Shown: piece after piece, positions 62,091 through 64,000 of the stretch
Layout of the letters: each line of letters begins with the position of its first letter
Numbering within the stretch: position 1 is the first letter of the stretch
Assembly: GCF_026241165.1 (NCBI RefSeq)
Contig: NZ_JAPFQN010000013.1
Coordinates: 1 to 64,000, forward strand
DNA: 64,000 nt
Direction: 5' to 3'
Origin: Mangrovivirga halotolerans
GTDB taxonomy: Bacteria > Bacteroidota > Bacteroidia > Cytophagales > Cyclobacteriaceae
Notes under the pieces: generated by a model
What the model saw: the letters and a program-made list of their open reading frames with translations, nothing else
Databases searched by the model: none
What the model was told of the DNA's origin: nothing
Translations under genes and position numbers: made by a program

Positions 62091-62975
62091 ATGAGGATAA
62101 TCAAACTATCTCTAACCTTATTATTTTTATTTGGGCTGGTAAGTGCATGTGACGGGCTTTCAGAAGAAGAAAATCCGATTGTTGTAATGCATACAGAGAT
62201 GGGAGATATGACCTTTATCCTCTTTGATGAAACAGAAAAACACAGGGAGAATTTCGTTAAGCTGGCAAAGGAAGGGTTTTATGACAAAACCAGTTTTCAT
62301 CGTATTATCAGTGGAGAAATGGTTCAGGGAGGCGACCCGAATACTAAGGATGAAGATCGGTTTAATGATGGCATGGGCGGACCCGGCTATAAATTACCTG
62401 CAGAAATATTTCCTGAAATAATCCATAGAAAAGGGGCATTAGTATCGGCGAGAATAATTGGTAAAGATCGAGAAGAAAAATTAGCTCATGGATCACAGTT
62501 TTTTATTGTATATGGTAAAAAATGGGATAACAATAAGCTGGATAGTCTCGCTACAGCAAGAACCCGGGAACAACAAGATTACTATATAGCCAAATTTCTT
62601 GGCGATTCTGTAAACACTGAGATCCGTGACAGGTTAATAGAACTTTCAAATAACAGAAATGCATCCCGGTTTAAGTCAGTTACAGATTCTATAAGAGAAG
62701 AGGTGATTTCTCAATATGATTTGAAGCCAATTAAATATTCTACCGAGGCCAGGACAGTTTATGAAACTTATGGAGGGATGCCAGAATGGGATGGCGATTT
62801 TACCATATTTGGACAATTAATCGATGGCTTTGATACATTTGAAAAAATAATGAATGCCAAAACCGGACCTAATGGAAAACCAGAGGAAGACCTGGTGATT
62901 AGTGTCGAGGTTTTTAATGAAAATGAAATTGCATTACCAGAAAATTATAAGGAGTATTTACCCAATGAGAATTAA
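62091..62975 (+). CDS. Cyclophilin-type peptidyl-prolyl isomerase, lipoprotein (first of two)
   Basis: A lipoprotein signal ends at VSAC (Cys20). The cyclophilin fold is shown by FYDKTSFHRIISGEMVQGGD with the catalytic Arg and Gln, GALVSARIIGKDREEKLAHG and GSQFFIVYGKKW, and a C-terminal FTIFGQLIDGFDTFEKIMNA. An insertion of about 70 residues (about 155-225) separates the conserved parts. 294 aa. It probably folds envelope proteins. A paralogue follows with an 11-base overlap. Confidence 0.93.
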   Translation: MRIIKLSLTLLFLFGLVSACDGLSEEENPIVVMHTEMGDMTFILFDETEKHRENFVKLAKEGFYDKTSFHRIISGEMVQGGDPNTKDEDRFNDGMGGPGYKLPAEIFPEIIHRKGALVSARIIGKDREEKLAHGSQFFIVYGKKWDNNKLDSLATARTREQQDYYIAKFLGDSVNTEIRDRLIELSNNRNASRFKSVTDSIREEVISQYDLKPIKYSTEARTVYETYGGMPEWDGDFTIFGQLIDGFDTFEKIMNAKTGPNGKPEEDLVISVEVFNENEIALPENYKEYLPNEN

Positions 62976-63849
62976 TTTATATTGCCTTTCGATTCTATTT
63001 ATTTTTCTTTTCTCTAATACAGAGATCAATGCTCAGAAAAAGAAAAAGAAAGATGAGCTGGTAAGGATGCATACTCCATATGGAGAAATGCTCATTTTAC
63101 TTTATGATGATACCCCCCTGCATAAAGAAAACTTTTTAAAATTGGTAAAAGAAGGGTTTTATGACAGTACCACTTTTCACCGGGTGATCAAAGATTTTAT
63201 GATCCAGGGTGGAGATCCTAATTCTAAAGATACAATCCCGGGGAATGATGGCTCGGGAGGCCCGAGATATACCATCGAATCGGAATTTGGTGCAGGGCAC
63301 AAACACTTTAAAGGAGCACTTGCAGCTGCACGAAAAGGGGACAGAGCAAACCCTGAAAGAGAAAGTAGTGGTAGTCAGTTTTACATTGTTGAAGGACAAA
63401 AAGTAGATTCCATTCAATTAGTAAAGCTTGAAAAAGATAAGAATATGAAAAATCTTTTCAGGATCATGTCTGAAGCAGCCAAGCAACCTGGAGCAGATAC
63501 TCTGGCAATTAAATATCAGGAATACAGGGATGCAGGTGACTATGCAGCATTTGAGGAATGGTTGTTAAGTATAAAACCTGCGCTTTTGGAATTTTCTGAT
63601 GATTATTACGAGGTTAATTATTCTGAGTCTGATATAAAAAGATACCAGGAAATTGGAGGAGCACCCCATCTGGATGGTGAATATACTGTTTTTGGGAGGG
63701 TGATAGATGGAATGGAAGTAATTGATAAAATCAGTGAGGTGAAAACTAACTATAGTGACCGGCCTGAAAAAGATATTAAAATAGCTGTCGAGGTAGAGGA
63801 GTGGAAAAGAAAAAAGCTGGAAAAAGAATACGGAGATATATATAATTAA
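62965..63849 (+). CDS. Cyclophilin-type peptidyl-prolyl isomerase, exported (second of two)
   Basis: A signal peptide (hydrophobic 5-17, cleavage near NAQ) is followed by a lysine-rich stretch and the cyclophilin domain: FYDSTTFHRVIKDFMIQGGD, GSGGPRYTIESEF, GSQFYIVEGQKVD and YTVFGRVIDGMEVIDKISEV. A 65-residue helical insertion is at the same place as in its neighbour. A GTG at 62902 would start earlier; the ATG at 62965, overlapping the previous stop codon, gives the signal peptide directly and is chosen (294 aa). The tandem pair arose by duplication and diverged, one lipid-anchored, one soluble. Confidence 0.93.
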   Translation: MRINLYCLSILFIFLFSNTEINAQKKKKKDELVRMHTPYGEMLILLYDDTPLHKENFLKLVKEGFYDSTTFHRVIKDFMIQGGDPNSKDTIPGNDGSGGPRYTIESEFGAGHKHFKGALAAARKGDRANPERESSGSQFYIVEGQKVDSIQLVKLEKDKNMKNLFRIMSEAAKQPGADTLAIKYQEYRDAGDYAAFEEWLLSIKPALLEFSDDYYEVNYSESDIKRYQEIGGAPHLDGEYTVFGRVIDGMEVIDKISEVKTNYSDRPEKDIKIAVEVEEWKRKKLEKEYGDIYN

Positions 63850-63855
63850 TTCGAC

Positions 63856-64000
63856 ATGACATCAAAAAAAATATTGATAACCGGTTCAAATGGCCTTCTT
63901 GGACAAAAACTCGTTGGCCTTTTGGCTGAAAATCCTGAAGTAGAATTAATTGCTACATCCCGGGGCGAAAACAGGATCAGACATATCGATCCGAAAAGTT
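63856..64000 (+). CDS. SDR/NAD-dependent sugar epimerase- or RmlD-like protein, start only
   Basis: The window ends 145 bases into this gene. The visible N-terminus is TSKKILITGSNGLLGQKLVG, a Rossmann fold with GxxGxxG, followed by VELIATSRGENR. This resembles dTDP-4-dehydrorhamnose reductase (RmlD) or related SDR enzymes. It begins six bases after the cyclophilin gene and so belongs to the operon. Function cannot be fixed from 48 residues. Confidence 0.8.
   Translation, partial: MTSKKILITGSNGLLGQKLVGLLAENPEVELIATSRGENRIRHIDPKS

Noticed and set aside
1-64000. CRISPR arrays, tRNA genes, insertion sequences, integrases, prophage genes
   Set aside because: None were found by reading both strands; no spaced direct repeats, transposase motifs or tRNA-like cloverleafs were recognised.

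Overview
The window reads as ordinary chromosome from an AT-rich, Gram-negative member of the Bacteroidota, most likely the order Cytophagales. The evidence is: signature proteins such as DUF4199 membrane proteins, a BatA-type protein, a type B L31, the alternative GlmU-family protein, BshA (bacillithiol) and a CrtY/CruF/CrtD carotenoid set; many lipoprotein and outer-membrane signal peptides; start codons mostly without a purine-rich Shine-Dalgarno; and a good -33/-7 match (TTTG-N20-TATCTTTG) upstream of the L31 gene. I saw no insertion sequence, prophage, CRISPR array, tRNA or plasmid gene.

Layout. 1-111 is the 3' end of a 5S rRNA and its terminator, so an rRNA operon ends here. 417-3265 holds an M19 dipeptidase lipoprotein, a YceI-like protein and a two-gene minus-strand pair (small lipoprotein plus coiled-coil protein). 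3386-9699 is a six-gene plus-strand operon: BatA-like protein, a dihydroorotase-like protein that has lost its metal site, two DUF4199 membrane proteins and two family 2 glycosyltransferases. 9703-14808 holds a methyltransferase, a TetR regulator with a DUF1232 partner, a thioredoxin-like protein, then a YdjM-like / SDR / Dtd / MazG operon. 14887-20403 is a complete RND tripartite efflux operon. 20396-24580 (minus) is a carotenoid cluster (crtY, cruF, crtD, plus an NmrA-like gene), pointing to a monocyclic 1'-hydroxy-3',4'-didehydro carotenoid of the saproxanthin/flexixanthin/myxol kind.

24827-31675 (minus) carries a 2-hydroxyacid dehydrogenase, an unrecognised membrane protein, a PIN-PhoH ATPase, an AlbA_2 protein and an AAA-ATPase/VWA pair. 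A 46-residue lipoprotein sits at 31917-32057. 32054-37641 (minus) has an SDR, a fatty-acid-hydroxylase-like enzyme, bshA and a large GH3/serine-hydrolase fusion. 37776-45583 (plus) runs membrane protein, mutL, two tandem rhomboids, uvrB and an exported amidase. 45584-54687 is mostly envelope: two glycosyltransferases, a small outer-membrane protein, ComM/YifB, GmhA, an MsbA-like ABC exporter and a Wzi/RemB-like outer-membrane protein. 54836-58787 holds L31 and two sensor kinases. 58854-64000 is one operon: GlmU-like, holB, hemC, two exported cyclophilins and the start of an SDR gene cut by the window edge.

No obviously new multi-gene system stands out. The observations I think most deserve a second look are: two mutually exclusive perfect hairpins just before the YceI-like start (1604-1654); the pseudo-dihydroorotase; a MutL whose endonuclease motif and CPHGRP-type region are altered; the AAA/VWA pair with altered Walker motifs; an elaborate terminator-like RNA at 24654-24736; and a terminator whose T-tract touches the next start codon (12281-12311). 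All functional assignments come from reading motifs by eye; no database search was run.
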